Shown here in pieces: positions 5,542 to 7,097 of a DNA stretch of 7,097 nucleotides (position 1 is its first letter; each line of letters opens with the position of its first letter). A program made the translations under genes and the position numbers. The notes beneath the pieces were generated by a model. The model saw only the letters and a list, made by a program, of their open reading frames with translations. It was not told where the DNA came from and searched no databases. The stretch lies in NCBI GenBank assembly GCA_023264085.1, contig JALQTF010000082.1, positions 1 to 7,097 of the forward strand. The letters run 5' to 3'. The stretch comes from Acholeplasmataceae bacterium. Lineage in GTDB: Bacteria > Bacillota_I > Bacilli_A > Acholeplasmatales > Acholeplasmataceae.

Positions 5542-6177
5542 ATGAATTTTATTTTAAGTAATTTAGCATTTATCATTTTGCCATTTGTCTATATGACAAT
5601 TGTTTTCATCGGCAAATACATAGAAAAACATGAGTGGACATTTTTGTTGTTAGCCTTGTCGCTTAGTTTGGCCTCATACTTTATCGGTGGGCAATTTTTA
5701 GAGTGGACGGTGTTTTCAGGTCAATTTAGTTTTGCATTATTTTTACTTGTGATACTTGCTGGTATTTTTAATAAAGATAATTTTATTCGAAGTGTCATTG
5801 ACCCTGTAAGAGGTGATCTCGCACTCTATGGTTTTATCTACTTATTACCACATTTTTTATCTAATTTAGATAAAGCCTTATCTGGCTTTAATACAACAGG
5901 TATTTTAGCGTTCGTACTTATGTTGCCATTAATTATAACGTCATTAAAAGTCTTACGATATAAAATGAAGCCTTCATCGTGGGTCATGATGCATAAATTA
6001 AGTTATCTCGCATATGCAGTCATTTATCTACATACCGGTTTTGATGTATGGCTTAATCCGTTGCAAATTTATTTTAAAATGAATTCTTGGCCTGTACATT
6101 TGATCACGCTGATTTATATTGTTTTAAAAGTAAGAATCATGATTGTGAATCGAACACAGTTGAAACTTCAAAACTAA
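5542..6177 (+). CDS. Ferric-reductase-like transmembrane haem protein (MsrQ/YedZ-like)
   Basis: A predicted integral membrane b-type haem protein of 211 residues, mostly hydrophobic, with about six or seven membrane helices. The ferric-reductase-like pattern is seen in PVRGDLALYGFIYLLPHFL (88-106; His104) and in WVMMHKLSYLAYAVIYLHTG (147-166), where His151 and His164 are 13 residues apart, as expected for haem ligands. The short length with no FAD/NAD-binding tail fits MsrQ/YedZ-type proteins, which pass electrons from a cytosolic flavin source to an extracytoplasmic partner; the methionine sulfoxide reductase MsrP, the known partner, is not next to it. Here the likely partner is the lipoprotein gene 12 bases upstream. 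The start is ATG 5542; the ribosome site is weak (GAAAG, 5531-5535), so it may depend on translation of the upstream gene. A terminator overlaps its stop codon. The family call is good; the electron route is inferred. Confidence 0.85.
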   Translation: MNFILSNLAFIILPFVYMTIVFIGKYIEKHEWTFLLLALSLSLASYFIGGQFLEWTVFSGQFSFALFLLVILAGIFNKDNFIRSVIDPVRGDLALYGFIYLLPHFLSNLDKALSGFNTTGILAFVLMLPLIITSLKVLRYKMKPSSWVMMHKLSYLAYAVIYLHTGFDVWLNPLQIYFKMNSWPVHLITLIYIVLKVRIMIVNRTQLKLQN

Positions 6178-6201
6178 GACATGGATACATGTCTTTTTTT
6201 T
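6176..6201 (+). terminator. Rho-independent terminator of the lipoprotein-reductase unit
   Basis: An 8-bp stem AAGACATG (6176-6183) with CATGTCTT (6188-6195), loop GATA, then Ts to 6201. The stem begins inside the TAA stop codon of the preceding gene. Confidence 0.9.
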
Positions 6202-6235
6202 AAGTAAATTTTCTTTTTGTCTTTATGATTATGTT

Positions 6236-6266
6236 AAAAAAAAGGAGATGGATTTACCATCTCCTT
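6236..6266 (-). terminator. Rho-independent terminator of the minus-strand permease operon
   Basis: A perfect 10-bp stem, AAGGAGATGG (6242-6251) with CCATCTCCTT (6257-6266), and a 5-base loop. On the minus strand it is followed by eight Ts (6243 down to 6236), so it ends transcripts coming from the small membrane protein at 6322-6516. The sequence between it and that gene (6267-6321) shows nothing functional beyond a short tandem CCTATCAA repeat. Confidence 0.88.
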
Positions 6267-6321
6267 AAATACACTCAAAAATGAGGGACGCATCGATTTG
6301 AAAACCTATCAAGCCTATCAA

Positions 6322-6516
6322 TTATAATTGTAAATAAATACCTACACCTAAAGCTGCTAAACCAAAGACAAGTAAAAAAATGTAGGTACCTTTTTCACCA
6401 AGTAGCTTTTGGAAGACTTTAATTTTAGGATTTCTAAATAATATATTCGCCTTAGAAAGTGTTAAATATAAAACCAAAACACCGTAAATCATTAAAAATA
6501 TGGATAGAAATTCCAT
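6322..6516 (-). CDS. Small two-helix membrane protein of unknown function
   Basis: A 64-residue protein with two hydrophobic helices, about 3-20 (LSIFLMIYGVLVLYLTL) and 46-62 (IFLLVFGLAALGVGIYL), joined by a basic loop (NPKIKVFQKLLGEKGTY, 29-45). The two-helix layout with a GEKG turn recalls small accessory or immunity-type membrane proteins in Bacillota, but I do not recognise the family. The ribosome site AAAGGAG lies 6 bases before the ATG at 6514-6516, so it is very likely translated. It begins 13 bases after the stop of the permease gene and is followed by a terminator, so it is the last gene of that operon and may support the transporter. Confidence 0.75.
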   Translation of the reverse strand: MEFLSIFLMIYGVLVLYLTLSKANILFRNPKIKVFQKLLGEKGTYIFLLVFGLAALGVGIYLQL

Positions 6517-6529
6517 GCGTAGCTCCTTT

Positions 6530-7097
6530 CTATAATTGATGTTTAAACTTAAAATATCGATGAATCAAATAAATACTGATCACATTGACAATAAGACCTA
6601 ATGAAAAATATATCCAAGATGGCCCTAAAAAGAAGTCAATTTGGAGCATAGAAATACTCATGATGCGTGCTGTCCAAAATCCTGGGAAAATCCCAATCAG
6701 TAGTTCAGTCCAATCTGTTAAAAAAAGTGCGAGTATTGGACCGATGATTGTAAGACCTGTGAGTTTCATAATGACAAATCCTTCAACTTTATTTGAAGAA
6801 AATGCATTCATCACTAAGGCAATAAATGGTCCTTGAAAAGACGATAACAATGTAATAAAGAAGATGTCTATGAGGGGCAACATATCTAGTAATCCAGTTG
6901 CGACAATAAGAATCACGGTTGCAATTACTGAAAAAATATATGACATGAGAAGTTTTAAAAAGGTGTAGACATTCACATTAATTGGTGTTACTTTTAATGA
7001 AAACAAAACACCATCATCTTGATCATCAAGTAAAGTGAATCCAGTAATTGCCCCAAAGACAATACCAGACATAAGTATCAATACCACAAAAGTGATT
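6530..7097 (-). CDS. ABC-2 type transporter permease, C-terminal part (cut by window edge)
   Basis: A membrane-spanning subunit of an ABC exporter; the start lies beyond position 7097, and the frame stays open to the edge (ITFV before the first shown codons). The visible 188 or so residues show the ABC-2 pattern: a helix ending in GIVFGAITGFTLLDDQDDGV, the short amphipathic stretch LFSLKVTPINVNVYTFLKLL that lies before the next helix in this family, then five or so further helices and a basic tail (HRYFKFKHQL). The substrate cannot be inferred. The ATPase and any second permease are probably upstream on the minus strand, outside the window. It shares an operon with the small membrane protein 13 bases downstream. 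A GTG within the frame at 7085-7087 is not a convincing start, since coding continues upstream. Confidence 0.82.
   Translation of the reverse strand, partial: ITFVVLILMSGIVFGAITGFTLLDDQDDGVLFSLKVTPINVNVYTFLKLLMSYIFSVIATVILIVATGLLDMLPLIDIFFITLLSSFQGPFIALVMNAFSSNKVEGFVIMKLTGLTIIGPILALFLTDWTELLIGIFPGFWTARIMSISMLQIDFFLGPSWIYFSLGLIVNVISIYLIHRYFKFKHQL

Noticed and set aside
6267..6321. Short tandem CCTATCAA repeat as a CRISPR or regulatory array
   Set aside because: Only two copies of 8 bases; chance is a sufficient explanation in AT-rich DNA.
1167..6516. Mycoplasma-type code with TGA as tryptophan
   Set aside because: The proteins reach full family length with TGG at Trp positions, no in-frame TGA, and TAA stops, so the standard code fits. 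This argues against a Mycoplasma or Spiroplasma source but not against Acholeplasma-like ones.

Overview
The window looks like two unrelated pieces of bacterial DNA that meet at about position 1030. The left piece (1 to about 1028) carries the 5' part of uvrB on the minus strand, a tRNA-Asn gene, and the first 105 codons of a short-chain dehydrogenase. Its UvrB has the proteobacterial forms of the key motifs (GVTGSGKT, APNKTLAAQLYGE) rather than the Bacillota-type GATGTGKT and AHNKTLAGQLYSE, and neither protein gene has a clear Shine-Dalgarno site. This suggests an AT-rich alpha- or gammaproteobacterium.

The right piece (about 1030 to 7097) is AT-rich and looks Bacillota- or Mollicutes-like; an Acholeplasma/Izemoplasma relative is my best guess from protein style, not a proven placement. 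Nearly every gene has a strong AGGAG-type ribosome site, stops are TAA, Trp is TGG, and short Rho-independent terminators separate the units. It holds groES-groEL on the minus strand, with a consensus promoter and a CIRCE-like HrcA operator. A two-domain chromate-transporter-family gene and a two-gene redox unit lie on the plus strand. A small membrane protein and the C-terminal half of an ABC-2 permease lie on the minus strand and run out of the window.

The most interesting biology is the pair at 4354-6177. The first gene encodes a surface lipoprotein with the order cytochrome b5-like, fasciclin (FAS1), InlB-type repeat, cytochrome b5-like. Twelve bases later comes an MsrQ/YedZ-like ferric-reductase-type membrane haem protein. 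Together they could move electrons through the membrane to haem domains tethered on the cell surface. This is inferred from domain content and gene order, not shown.

At about 1030 two convergent genes both lose their 3' ends at the same point: the dehydrogenase on the plus strand and a small membrane protein on the minus strand. With the change in taxonomic signal and ribosome-site style, an assembly or cloning chimera is the leading explanation. The order of genes across that point should not be treated as real synteny.
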